DNA from: Topomyia yanbarensis
Lineage: Eukaryota > Arthropoda > Insecta > Diptera > Culicidae
DNA: 64,000 nt
Direction of reading: 5' to 3'
NCBI RefSeq assembly: GCF_030247195.1
Contig: NC_080671.1
Span: 69,749,412 to 69,813,411 of the forward strand
Positions 21,868-32,884 of this stretch are shown in pieces. The translations under genes and the position numbers were made by a program. Position 1 is the first letter of the stretch. Every line of letters starts with the position of its first letter. Below the pieces are notes generated by a model. The model searched no databases and was not told the DNA's origin. It saw nothing but the letters and a program-made list of their open reading frames with translations.

Positions 21868-23640
21868 TTAAATTTGTATATTGCTGGTTTTCAGGAAGGT
21901 GAATACGAGGAACATATAGAGGAGATCGCGGCTTGCCAGTACATTTCGAACTAGGACGTTGGTTGGTCTTCCTCGAGACCTGGCGGAACTGCACTCGGTG
22001 CGCGCCCAGACAATGTGCTCGATGTCGTGATAGCCGTCGCCACAAACGCATATACCACTATCCACGAGCCCAATACGCCGGAGATGTGCATCCAGCGTGT
22101 AATGGTTTGCCATGAGTATGGACATCACACGAATGAAGTCACGACCCACATCCATCCCCTTGAACCAAGGTTTCGTCGATACCTTGGGGACTACAGAATG
22201 TAGCCACCTTCCTAGCTCCCCATTGCTCCACGAGTTTTGCCAACTTTCGAGGATTCTCTGATGAGTAATACTGAAAAATTCGCTGGTCTTTCATAAACGT
22301 CACCTTCTAGGGCACCCATCTTAGCTAAGGAGTTCGCCTTCTCATTGCCCGGAATGGAGCAATGATAAGGGACCCACACCAAGGTAATCTGGAAAGATTT
22401 GTCAGATAATGCAATCAGTAGCTCCCGTATTTTCCCCAAAAAAATACGAGGAATGCTTTCCATGTATCATCGAGCGAATAGCATCAATTAAACTGAGGCT
22501 ATCCGAAACGATGAAGTAATGGTCTGCGGGTAGTGTGTCAATGACACCAAGGGTAAACTGAATAGCAGCTAGTTCTGCGGCGTAAACTGAAGCAGGGCCA
22601 CTGAGTTTGTAGGAGGCGGGGAACTTTTGATTGAAAATACCGAAGCCAGTGGACCCTTCGAGGTTTGATCCGTCAGTGTAAAACATCTTAGAACAACCGT
22701 TCTCGGAATTAATTATAAAAAGTGTTTGGGGCCACTTGCGGGCGTATGTGGTCCGGAATTCCACAGATCTCGTCTTTCATGGATGTGTCGAAGAAAACAG
22801 TAGATTCAGAAGTATTTATGAAATGCACATCGTTGGTATTGTAAGAAGAAGGATTAAAATTCTGCGCCATGTAGTCAAAGTACCGTGACATGAGACGGGT
22901 CTAAGAATTGAGCTCAACAAGCCTTTCGAAATTTTCAATCACCACCGGGTTCAAGATATCGCATCGAATGAGCAATCGACATGAGAGTTCCCAAAATGGA
23001 TTTTTCAGCGGGAGAACGCCCGACAGGACTTCGAGACTCATCGTATGAGTCGACAGCATGCACCCTAAGGCGATACGCAAACAACGATACTGATACGATC
23101 TTTCGAGTTTGATGAAATGTATGTTCGCGGCGGAGCGAAAGCAGAAGCATCCGTGTTCCATTACCGACAGTATCGTTGTTTGATACAACCTAATTAGGTC
23201 TCCTGGGCACCCCACCATGTTCCGATTATTGTACGAAGAAAGTTCCTTTGTAGGCATTTCTGTTTCTGATACCTAATGTGGCATCCCCAAGTGCCTTTCG
23301 AGCCGAACCAGATCCCTAGATATTTTACTGTGAAGACCTGAGCGATAGTTTGACCCATTAATAGAAGCTGTGGTTGTTACTTGACAAGCGACAACTTCAA
23401 TACCTGTTATCGAGGGAAGGTTAATTCTGCACAAGGAATAGCACTTTGTGATCCCCAAAAGTACTCCTCCATAGGGGGTGTCTCGATCCAGGCGAATAAT
23501 ATTAAAATCGTGGAAGTTGAGATCTATGTCTGAAGTTAACCAAGTTTCACATAATTCAAATACATCGCAACTCAAACTATTTATAAAAATTTTAAAGGAA
23601 TCGATTTTCCGGATGATACTTCTGCAACGTGCCATTTAAG
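21868..23640 (-). pseudogene. LINE ORF2 remnant: endonuclease start, RT tail, RNase H
   Basis: From 23640 the N-terminal endonuclease reads with CRSIIRKIDSFK and CETWLTSDIDLNFHDFN. It stops at 23273. The RT C-terminal thumb starts at 23257 (IRLYQTTILSVMEHGCF, RSAANIHFIKLER). RNase H lies at about 22760-22230, with TDGS, AAELAAI and SDSLS as three of the catalytic acids. The fourth block reads GNEKAN where GNEKAD is usual, so the last Asp is lost. A CxC..H..H-type finger (ICVCGDGYHDIEH) sits at about 22050. Stops separate several of these blocks. Confidence 0.7.
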
Positions 23641-23699
23641 CCAATATATTCTGATTAATGCTCCGAGACCAGGAGCTGCTTGCTTCGGTTTGGTTGCAA

Positions 23700-24976
23700 C
23701 ACTTCCAATGGATGTCACTTTCGGAGCCCCACCAAGGGATACCTTCTGGCCTTTACAAGGAACTTTACGAGAGGAAATGTTCCTCCCCTTTCTATAACTT
23801 CTAGGCACCCTAGAAGTTATTCCCTCTTGTAGATCATCAGTCTCGCCCTCGTCAGGAGGTGAGCATAGAGGTTTGTTGAGGATGGTGGCGTAGCTTTCAT
23901 TAGCATTTCTACGAAAAACGTTCGGATCGTCCCGCTAGGGAACGTTTTAGTTTATCCCCGCGTAGTTTGTACGCGGGATATGCCGAGATATCATGCAGAT
24001 TCTCTGCACAGTATGGACACAGAGAATAGACATATAAGCTGGAACAAACTTTCCCGAAAAACCTGTGTAAACATTTAAATGAAAATACGTTGTAAATCGC
24101 CATCGCATACAGGTTCGCATGCATGAGCCACCATTGTATCCAAGTTTGCACACAAGTCCCTCATAGCGATTGCTGGCCGAACGAAGCGCCGCCAAGTGGC
24201 AAGTTGTTACTTGCTGGTATCATTTCAAAACGACAGTTTTATTTCTTACACAAGTTGAAAACTTTACTTGTATATCAGTTCTCAGTGGTATGGGCACTTC
24301 TCAGCACGAATCATCCACATGATTCTCACCGCATTTTCCACAGCGGGCCTTATTGCTACAATGAGTGGCTGTGTGACCCAATTGTTTACACTTAGTGCGA
24401 TTCATGACCCGCGGCGCAAATAGACGGACATGCAGACGAACCTTGTGCAATAGGATGTAGTTCGGCAAAGCGGTACCAGCGAAGGTCACCCGATAAGAGT
24501 TTGATTGGGGGTATGTTTTTGAACCAACTACTACTGAGTGCACAGGCTTGCACTCAAGTATTTTCACTGGCAGAAAAGGCGGTCTCTAAGACTGCCAACC
24601 CCGTACTGCAGCAGATCCTCGCATGTCACACTCTCATCGGTGACAACGCCTTCAGACTGTACTTTTACAGCTGGAACATACACATAATAGTCCTGCGTAA
24701 AGTGCTCGCAGTAAGCAATATCGTTTGCTGCTTTGAGTTAGTCAACACGACCCTGAGCCTGTCTGAGCGTACCTTTTTTATTTCGGTCACAGCCGAGATT
24801 CGTTCCGTCAGGTCTTTCGAAATCTGTAAAAGATTCAGCGATTTTGATTTGGGCCGAAAGAAGACCACAAAGGGACCGGTGGAGAGCTCTGGATATTGTT
24901 TGGGTCGGGGGAGAGCCTTAGGAGTCGAGTCAATCTCCATTTGGCCATCCGGGGACGGAGCCATCGACACCGTCAA
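23700..24976 (-). pseudogene. LINE ORF1 (nucleic-acid-binding gag-like), broken
   Basis: ORF1 proteins bind LINE RNA. The N-terminal frame starts near 24976 and has the GPFVVFFRPKSK motif and the run NLLQISKDL. Then a frameshift near 24700 moves the sequence to another frame with EGVVTDESVTCEDLL. A further shift restores VKILECKPVHSV and YRVTFAGTALPNY (24301-24567). The first zinc knuckle reads CKQLGHTATHC and the next CGKCGENHVDDSC. A MITE insertion at 24020-24287 cuts the following CPYC knuckle, after which PAYKLRGDKLKRSL resumes. The end is degenerate. Confidence 0.7.
24020..24287. mobile_element. 268-bp MITE with 9-bp target duplication
   Basis: The element begins CAGAGAATAG and ends CTCAGTG, with partly matching inverted ends (CAGAGAA-TAGACATATAAG against CACTGAGAACTGATATACAAG). 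It is flanked by GTATGGACA (24011-24019) and GTATGGGCA (24288-24296). Removing it joins two halves of an ORF1 zinc knuckle (AEKCPY and CPYCAEN). An 8-9 bp duplication suits hAT, P or Mutator-like families; I cannot choose. Confidence 0.6.
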
Positions 24977-25010
24977 CGCACGGGATCAGCACCCGCACAG
25001 ACGGGAAAAA

Positions 25011-26315
25011 ACTGTAAGTGTATCAAAAAAGATATTTCACTTATTGAAGGTGGTCAGCTTTTTTCGTCCGCGTCCCTTATCATCTATTTTGTAAGGTGAT
25101 TCATCAACAGAGCTATCTTTGAAAATGAACTACCCTGGTTATTCAACTAATTTTTCCTATCTTATTTTATTGCAAATACTTATATTATTATTATTCATTA
25201 TATGTATTCAGAATTGCACTATGTGTCGTATGTTATTTTAAATGTTCTTTGATTTGATGGCATTGCAAGGGAACACGTATCCGCCGGTTGATGCCAATCT
25301 AGCTGACATCTCTTTGGACTGAGCAAACTAATTTATTTGTTTGTTTAGTATTTTTTGACCAAATAGGGAACTAATCCACTGGGCATTTAATGTGCGTGAG
25401 AAATACGCATGGAACTGTCTGAGTGAAAAAATGGGAATTGATAGTTTCTCGGGAAGAATCAGAAGCCAGCTACCAGCACGAAGAACATACGTTTTATTGT
25501 CATATTCATTGGCTCACTTTTAGGCCAATAAATCAATTCAATTAATTTATGGTCCATTTTATATTTTCGACAACACTCCCGACAGCCGGCTGTCCGGAGT
25601 TCAAGTTGTTTCCGATGAAACAAACTATCCAGAGGTAAAACACCTTCGCATCGCGAACATTTATGTATCCTAGTCAATAAACTATTCAAACTTCTTATGC
25701 ACGAAAATATATTCTCAGTTGCATCGCTTGTTTGAGGCAAATCGTGACTAACAACCCACCCACTACCCAATCCGTGGTACTTATGGGAGTGTCACTGAGT
25801 CGGGGCCTTCCGTTAAGTAAGTACCACATCAACACTACCTTTCTCATATCCCAAGCTACGGTAAAGATGGTCGTGGCCAGCAATGGTGGTTCTCAGGCGA
25901 AACTCTCGCTTGGACTGGATCAATTGTTATTCCCAAACAATGCTACTCAAGTAGTCTGGCTGGAAATGAGAGTCATCAGTCTGCATTCTACGAAGTATAC
26001 CGTGCTTACGCAACGTAACGCATTGCAAAAAATGTAGATTTCACTTATCTGTACATTTGATTCCCACGACGCACCAGTCCAGCTTATATAGCTGGTTATT
26101 GTTCAATCCTCAATCCTCGAACAAAAGGCTGAAGAATGCGTCCTAACGGTTAACACACGTACAAGCGAAAATAAAAGTCCAAAACCTCGAAGAGGCAGAG
26201 AATGCGCAAGCTAACCTTGAACGCGGAGTAGCACAATTCTTTGTCGTACAGATTGGAAACAAAACACTTGTATCTCGATAGAGCGCTCGAAAACGAATGA
26301 AACCAAATACTTGTA
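25011..26315. other. Mixed repeat debris, no gene
   Basis: No coding gene recognised. The block at about 26185-26255 matches the 5' UTR-like block at 16848-16920, suggesting the upstream part of the minus-strand LINE, separated from its ORF1 by about 1.1 kb of unrelated sequence. Near 25560-25610 is a GACAGCCGGCTGTCCGGAG word that recurs in diverged form near 59145. Frames at 25459-25770 and 25732-26037 overlap on opposite strands and show no known domain, although the former has a CxxC pair. Confidence 0.4.
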
Positions 26316-26655
26316 GGGGACCATACATAAATGTCGTAGCATTATATGGGGGAGGGGGAGTTTTGTATTTTGTGATGATGAGTGACGACAGGGGGGTAGG
26401 GGGTCATGTCATGCTACATAGCTTTTTTAAAGGGGAATAAGGGTTGACCTGATGTCACGACAGCCTAACCCGTTTCATCCAAAATCTTTTTTTAAATTTT
26501 TTTTAATTTTTTGCGGGGACAATGGGGGAGGGTTACCGTCAAGCTACGTAATTACCAGGGGGCGGGAATTTGGAGTTGTGTGATAAAATGCCACGATGGT
26601 GGAGGGGGGTGTTAAAAAGAACTCACAAAATGCTACGTCATTTATGGATGATCCC
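26316..26655. mobile_element. 340-bp MITE with TA target duplication
   Basis: The ends GGGGACCATACATAAATG and CATTTATGGATGATCCC are imperfect inverted repeats, flanked by TA at 26314-26315 and 26656-26657. Inner arm words such as ATGTCGTAGCATT and AATGCTACGTCATTT are also inverted. The interior has several G-rich runs of GGGGGAGGG type. This end structure is common among insect Tc1/mariner-type MITEs. Non-coding. Confidence 0.75.
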
Positions 26656-26699
26656 TAGGTAGATTATATCCAATCGACTGAATCGCTTGGAACAGGTAG

Positions 26700-27480
26700 T
26701 TTTGACCTGCATGCGTATTAGAACATACGCAGGCACACTCTAATAACTCATGGCCATTTGATGGGAGGGCATGACTGTTCGATGTGCACGACCTGTGGTG
26801 TCCCGTTGTCTGTCCACCATATTTTCATAGACTGTCGGAAGTATGATAAAGAGAGAAACAAATATAATCTTGACAACTCTCGGAGCGCGGTACTGGGCAA
26901 TGACGAAAGAGAAATTGCTATATTGTTGGACTTCCTTAGATACAGAATTAATGGGATTAAATTTGCGAAGACTGCATATCAAGAAGACTGGCAACTCTGT
27001 CCAGAATCTGGAGACACTAACTGCAACGCCACTTGCGGATAAAGGTGGTACTTCCCATAGTGATGCACTTACACATATATACTTTTACATTAAGCTTGCT
27101 ACCTTCCTCCAATAGAGGCGCTGTAACCTCTGTCGCTTTCGTTTGTATGGGAGCGGGAAAGAGACATTAGTCTTCTTAATATGTAGTCTTCGATTTATGT
27201 TAGTGATTATTCTGAATCAAATGTGCGATATTATGTTCTTGGCACCACCACTACAAACTCACCACGCTCATTTTTAAACAAACCGAACAAAAAATAAATT
27301 AATTCGGTTTAAATGTTAATCTGGTTTAAAGAGAACTTACCGCTATTAGAGTGAAACAAACGAAATGATTATAATCAGACTGAAAACTCTTTGGAAGTAT
27401 GAATTATTAATATTCCAGTGGAAATTACCTGTACATAAAACCTCGGTTTTTATTGGGAATATTAAGTATTTATAACACTA
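26700..27480 (+). mobile_element. 5'-truncated LINE tail with zinc-finger C terminus
   Basis: The frame at 26758-27042 ends a LINE ORF2: it has CTTCGVPLSVHHIFIDCRKYD, a Cys/His finger placed as at the end of Jockey- and I-type ORF2. Upstream, out of frame, is an RIRTYAGTL-like piece. ORF2 breaks by frameshift after LDFL. The 3' part is AT-rich without a clear tail; 27480 is an approximate end. This is a different element from the minus-strand LINE to its left. Confidence 0.5.
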
Positions 27481-27939
27481 AATACTTAAGTTGCGATATA
27501 ATTGATACATGTGCAAATACTTTCTAACCACGGTATAGGACGCCCAACGAGTGGTAGTTGGTACTAAAATTAATGATGTAAAACACAATTGCCATTGGCT
27601 TACAGATAGTACGAAACGGGAACCATCCAACATCGACAAGTTGCCACCGCGAAGTGAGGATATATAAACAATATAATCACTTTTATATAATACAGATTTA
27701 TCCACTAAGCGAAGGAAGGGATTTTTCTGTACATATGCCTTCTTCTAGAGCATACTATGATTATTGCTCTGCTATTCATGACGATAAGAAAGGTAAACCT
27801 CACCAACTGATCATTTCGCTCTTTTCTCCTCTGTTCATTCATATTTCACTGTGCACAAATTAGAATAAATGGGAAATAATGAAAATTGTGACTCAATTGG
27901 AATGTCTTCTTTCTCGCTTATCGAATATCGGAGACGGTT

Positions 27940-28392
27940 TTGGAACGGCGGCGGCATCGGCAGTGCTTTATTGAGTCAGTCGCGACTTTATTCAATTTGT
28001 TGTGGATGATTTGTTTTTTTTTGTACTTTCAAGGCATTCGCCAAGACTCACGGCTGCTCACGTCCTCAATCGAGCTCTACGAAAATGTTACTTCCTGCCG
28101 CGGAACCGAGCACGGTTGGCATGTGGGGTTTACTAATATCATTCTATTCCCATTAAAAGCAATAGATAATTGCGTTTTCAATATGACATTGTTTTCGCGT
28201 ATAATTTATTGCTATTTCGTCGCAGCGGGAGTTTCGGGCGCATTGTACTGTTGTCGATTTGGGTCGATTGGTGTTGGTGGAATAAGTTTGAAAACAAGTG
28301 AAGCATATAATTCATTAGTACGTGCTCGTACGAGCGCTTTGGTGGAAGTTTGTATGAAATGGGTATGTCCGTTCCTTCAGGAATTAATTTGA
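27940..28392 (+). CDS. Unassigned 150-codon ORF, doubtful
   Basis: I do not recognise this product. It begins with a basic MERRRHRQ segment, followed by hydrophobic stretches and a Cys-containing Gly-rich part (residues near 98-115). Such composition could suggest a membrane protein fragment, but it could equally arise by chance in this AT-rich DNA. No neighbouring exon or splice pattern was found. I list it only because it is the longest frame in the surrounding 3 kb. Confidence 0.12.
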   Translation: MERRRHRQCFIESVATLFNLLWMICFFLYFQGIRQDSRLLTSSIELYENVTSCRGTEHGWHVGFTNIILFPLKAIDNCVFNMTLFSRIIYCYFVAAGVSGALYCCRFGSIGVGGISLKTSEAYNSLVRARTSALVEVCMKWVCPFLQELI

Positions 28393-29302
28393 AAAATTTC
28401 TATAAAGTTTTGAGTATTAAAAAAGTAAAAATTATGCTCATTCTCACAATATATTTTTATCGTACAACATTAACAACGGTCGGAAAGATGCAAGGGAAGC
28501 AAACATTATAAAAAATTATCTACTATTCTCCATATTTGCAATTGAATTAGTGACACCGGAGTTGATATGCAAATAATGTCGTTAATGCTCGGAGCTGTGC
28601 ATTGAATGGTACCTTTAGCATATTGCCGCGTTAACAAAAGTTAGGAACAGTCGAATTCTGCATTGCGCGTTTGGCATAAATTTTTCTCATTACCAAACGT
28701 TGTATGGATATGTATATATGCATGGTACGGGAACCGAAAGCAGAATATTGCATTGCAATTGAATCTACACGTCATAGATAGCAAACGAGGGTGAATCGTA
28801 ATGCTGAATGAAACATAATCCGAGCATATGGATTTTATTCGAGAATTAAGCGAAAAATATGCAAAATTGAGCTAATTTGCATATTTTCTCCCCTGCCGAA
28901 GCATTACAACCGTAGCGCGGGTTTTTCGCTTTGCCAAATTAATGTTGATTGGAAAGGAGAAAAAAAATCACTACCAGAAACGATCGTTATTTTCAACGGT
29001 TTGATTGAAGATGGGTAGAAAACAAAAATGAGACAGAAAATGTAAAGATTAAACAACATTTATCATGAGGGAACTGCAGGCATCCTATCGCGTTCTCCGG
29101 GAAACTCTTTCCCTGGAATGTGGATTCAAATAAATCGTCTTCAATCATCCCTTAGCGGAATGATTTTGTTCACCCTTCTTGTCTGTTGTCAGGTACATGC
29201 TGTGAATTTGCCCTTAGGCTTTTGTTTTTGTATGGTTTGGAACTGCCGAAAAAAGACAGCTGTAGATATTAAATAGTTAGTCAAAATCTGCGTATCGAGA
29301 GT

Positions 29303-29457
29303 AATGGGGTAAAGTACCTATTTTCACTCTATCGAGTTCCCCTATCGTTGCTCTACCATTTGACTCAATGTGTTCAGTATGTATGGCAAACGCTGCTCTA
29401 ACCAACGGTTTCGAATAGCGTGATAATAGAAACATGGTGAAAAAAGGCTAATTACCC
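29303..29457. mobile_element. Short MITE-like element
   Basis: The left end GGGTAAAGTACCTATTTTC and the right end, whose inverse reads AGGGTAATTAGCCTTTTTTC, are imperfect inverted repeats. The right end is followed by TA; the left flank is ambiguous. About 155 bp. Non-coding. Confidence 0.4.
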
Positions 29458-30210
29458 TAGATAAATTATGGAGCGAGGTATTTTCAGTAAAAAAAATCGT
29501 ATTTTAACGATACAGAGAGTGTCGAGTCATTCAATTTCCATCAAATGAGCATAACATTTTCCAAAATTTTCAATACAAAATATTGGAAATTTGGCTGTGG
29601 CAGTGAATCATCAGCGAAACCTCGAAAAATAGGGAGTACATCATAACTCAAAAGTTACTTGACGAATTGTTTTGAAATTTTAGACAGTTCTTCTTTTTTG
29701 GATTCCCCAGTTAACTACGGGAACTATATTTAAGATTTATCATCTTATTGTACCAACTATTTAACACAAGCAACACTGAAATGATGTATACCGCATATAT
29801 TTATAGATTCGAATCATTTTGATAATTAGCTTTGTAAGTAACATTAGAGCTAAAAAGAATCTACAAGGGACTATTGGGTTTGCAGTTCTTCCAAAATGAG
29901 AATAGACGATATGTGACTGTCAATAACAAAAAATTAACCGTCGCTTCCTTCTCAAACTTGCATGGCAGAAATAATGACAAATTTTGGCTTTAACAAGACG
30001 ACGCAACTTGCCATGCGGCGACCGCAATTATCGTTCTGTTATATGAGCAATTTGATAACAGCATCTTTGCTCGAAATAATCCTGACAAGTTGCCTTCAGG
30101 ACTTGGTGATCTATCGCCATGAGATATCTTTCTTTGGGGATATCAGAAATCGTCGTGTTTCGCTGACAAATCTATAACGTTTTTAGATTTTAGAGAGATA
30201 ACATCACGAG

Positions 30211-30610
30211 TTTTTTTTATTCAGTTCGTTTATTTAACAAGGCACGTTTACGTAAGCTTAAAAATGTTAATTCCATTGTCTTACTTTTGAAATATCTTAA
30301 ATCTAGGACCTAGGGGATTACACATTGAAATGTACTTTGTTTAATGAAACTATGAGAATTTTACAACTATCTTAAGCTAGGGGTACAAATCGATATACAA
30401 CAGGAGATAATTTAATTTTATTAAGATTAGGAGAGTCAATTAGCGCTATTTTTTATGAGTAGTAAAAGTAGTTTGGCTCTTTTTAGTAGAAAGATTTTTG
30501 GAGTGATTTATTATGTTAACTAAGAACAAAAAATTTACAATCATCTCAAAATTAGGAATACCGTTAGATATACTAGGGGTGATTGAATTGTGTTAAAATA
30601 AAGATGGTTG
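30211..30610 (-). mobile_element. LINE 3' UTR fragment, 5' truncated
   Basis: An 8-T run at 30211-30218 is followed by TTCAGTTCGTTTATTT and AT-rich sequence. The layout and words match the 3' UTR at 21049-21470, so this is the minus-strand tail of a related LINE with no coding part left. The right boundary is set by the start of the inverted-repeat element at 30623. Confidence 0.5.
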
Positions 30611-30622
30611 AATTGAAGGTAA

Positions 30623-32130
30623 TTGAATGCACTTGCGATCGTTGGAACATTTTGTTTTGGTGCGACTACTGGTTCTGCCGTTATTTACGAATCTATTGAA
30701 CTTTTTATTGATTTTTCGTCATTTTTTGAAGAAATATGAGCGTTTGGTCAATATTTTGGGCAAGATAATGCAATCCTAAAATATATATTTTTATGGGAAA
30801 TTAAAGCCTACTAATAACCAATGAAAATAAGCACTTATTAGTTTAAATCGGATGGAAATTGTGAAAGTTACTCAATTTTTGTAGAATGGAGATTTTTTAG
30901 TTTCTCTGGGTCAACTTATTGAACCGTCTCGATTCCAATTTTTTCTAGGCTTTGTTTCATAATATATGAGGGACTCTCTGTCAGATTTCTGTTAAACAAG
31001 TAAGTGGAAGAATTTCGAGAAAATTTAATGTGGGGTAATATTCGAACTCGTTTATCCAAATGATTCAAGACTTCTGATAACAATAAGTTCAGGCTCAGTG
31101 GAGTAATGTCATCAAAAATTTGGCATTAAAAATATGCATAATGTTCAAATGTGTCATACAGAATCGCATATGTTCAAGAAAAGTTGTAAACTGCACGCTC
31201 CACAACGCCTGGATACGCACATCGGAAGCTTATGACGGTGCAAGATGTTAAATTCGGACACTAGCTTCACGAATGATGACTTATCCACCTATTTCGTCAC
31301 GTTTTGTTCTAGTAACAATTTATTTTACGTTATTAAAACGTCTTGAAGTTTTAATTTGAAATTATATGGGATTCACATTGGCTTCTACGATGTACCGATT
31401 TTACTGTACTGCTTCACAAAATTTCAATATACTACAATATATTGCGTAAAACATCTAAGTGCAATTACAAAATATTCTACGTTCTTCAAATCATTCTGAA
31501 GTTCAGATTTTAAGATTTTAAGCCTAAAATAAGTCTTATTCGATGTCCTACATAATTTCAAAACAGCGTTTCAAAAATCGAATTTTAAGACGTGTGAGGA
31601 TTTAGTTTATAACGAGTTTTAGTATTGCATACTTATGCATATTCAATGAATTATAATTTCATTGAACCTAAAATTATTGTTATCAGAAGTCTTGAATCAT
31701 TTGGATAAGCGAGTTCGAATGTTACCCCACATTAAAATCATTTAATATTCTTCCACTTACTTGTTTAACAGAATTCTGACAGAGAGTCGCTCATATGTTA
31801 TGAAACAAAGCCTAGAAAAAATTGGAATCGAGACGGTTCAATAAGTTGACCCAGAGAAACTCAAAAATCTCCATTCTACTAATAACTTTCACAATTTCCA
31901 TCAGATTTAAACTAAGAAGTGTTTATTTTCATTGGTTATTAGTAGGCTTTAATTTCCCATAAAAATATATATTTTAGGATTGCATTCTCTTGCACAAAAT
32001 ATTGACCAAACGTTCATTTTTCTTCAAAAAATGACGAAAAATCAATAAAAAGTTCAATAGATTCGTAAATAACGCCAGAACCAGTAGTTGCACTAAAACA
32101 AAATGTTCTAACGATCGAAAGTGCATTCAA
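30623..32130. mobile_element. 1.5-kb DNA element with long inverted repeats
   Basis: The left arm (30623-31087) and right arm (31676-32130) are inverted copies about 460 bp long at roughly 90% identity. Both contain TTGAATGCACTT at the outer end and TTATCAGAAGTCTTGAATCA at the inner end. The 590-bp loop is AT-rich without ORFs. Arms this long mark a fold-back type DNA element. I could not fix a target duplication; the flanking bases are GGTAA and CTGAA. Confidence 0.65.
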
Positions 32131-32403
32131 CTGAACGCACTTTTAATTTTAAAGAAGAAATTCATTTTTTACTTTAACTCGCAAACTATTCTACTATAAA
32201 TTTTTTGGACCTCATTTTCGGATTCAGCATGAAATTTTACATCAAAAATGATGTTCAAATATTGAAGTTGACCTCATTAAAATTTCGTTTTTTTTAAATT
32301 GTTCGTTTTTTGGTAAATCATGTATCGGTTGAATAGCTAGAACCTTTTAGAAGGCATTCTGATCATGAGCACGGTCATCCATAATTTCAGACGAAAATGT
32401 CGT
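32131..32403. other. AT-rich stretch, nothing recognised
   Basis: Between the long-inverted-repeat element and the left end of the GCGGCAT repeat I found no gene or repeat. Confidence 0.4.
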
Positions 32404-32472
32404 CGTGCGGCATTTCTCGCCTAAAATTGGGAGATATGCCGCATCAAAATTGCGGGTGAGATGCCGCACTCG
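32404..32472. repeat. Left inverted repeat around the L2/CR1-type LINE
   Basis: The stretch contains GTGCGGCATTTCTCGCC, GGGAGATATGCCGCAT and GGGTGAGATGCCGCAC. The last two words recur inverted at 36100-36142. They appear to be the end of a DNA element that was split by the LINE at 32.9-35.6 kb. Confidence 0.5.
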
Positions 32473-32884
32473 ATGGAGGAGGATGCGTAGCTAAAATGTA
32501 TTTTTTCACCTCGGAATGTCATTAAATGATCATTTGCGAAGGTATATCCACAAACTAACGGACCTAACACAATGATACATAGGAATATGAGTCTATTTAT
32601 CTATAGATTTAAACGGGCGATATGTATCTAAATATTAGTTACTTCGGTTTATTCTTTAAAGTTTCAGGCATTAATTTTCGTGAACGCATTGATTTGTAGT
32701 GATGTTAATATTGGGATAAAAACGAAAATTTCAACGAATTGCTTTTTTAAAATGAATCTTTCAAGAACAAACCTAATTTATATAAATTCATTGTTGGGAG
32801 AAACAACCAAACACTGCTTCTAAGGAACCGCTACCAACACATAGATATACATCGATCGTACAAACATATAGATAAATAGTACCC

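Larger units (their letters stand above)
21049..25010 (-). mobile_element. Internally deleted LINE with RNase H (I/LOA-type)
   Basis: On the minus strand the order is ORF1 (24976 down to about 23700), endonuclease start (23640-23273), RT C-terminal part, RNase H and a zinc-finger tail (to about 21868), and a 3' UTR ending at a T run near 21050-21057 (the A tail). RNase H in a LINE points to the I or LOA/Lian clades. The endonuclease stops at 23273 and the RT resumes at 23257 with its C-terminal part, so the endonuclease core and all RT catalytic motifs are missing. A 268-bp MITE splits ORF1. Confidence 0.75.
27481..30210. other. Non-coding stretch with one unassigned ORF
   Basis: The only longer frame is 27940-28392 on the plus strand, 150 codons. 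It has two or three hydrophobic stretches (about residues 14-32, 66-80 and 88-108) and no domain I recognise, and there is no clear start context. At about 29303-29457 a short MITE-like pair occurs, GGGTAAAGTACCTATTTTC on the left and its diverged inverse ending TTACCC followed by TA. No other feature is seen. Confidence 0.45.

Noticed and set aside
24501..25094. 197-codon plus-strand frame
   Set aside because: It is antisense to ORF1 of the minus-strand LINE and has no motif.
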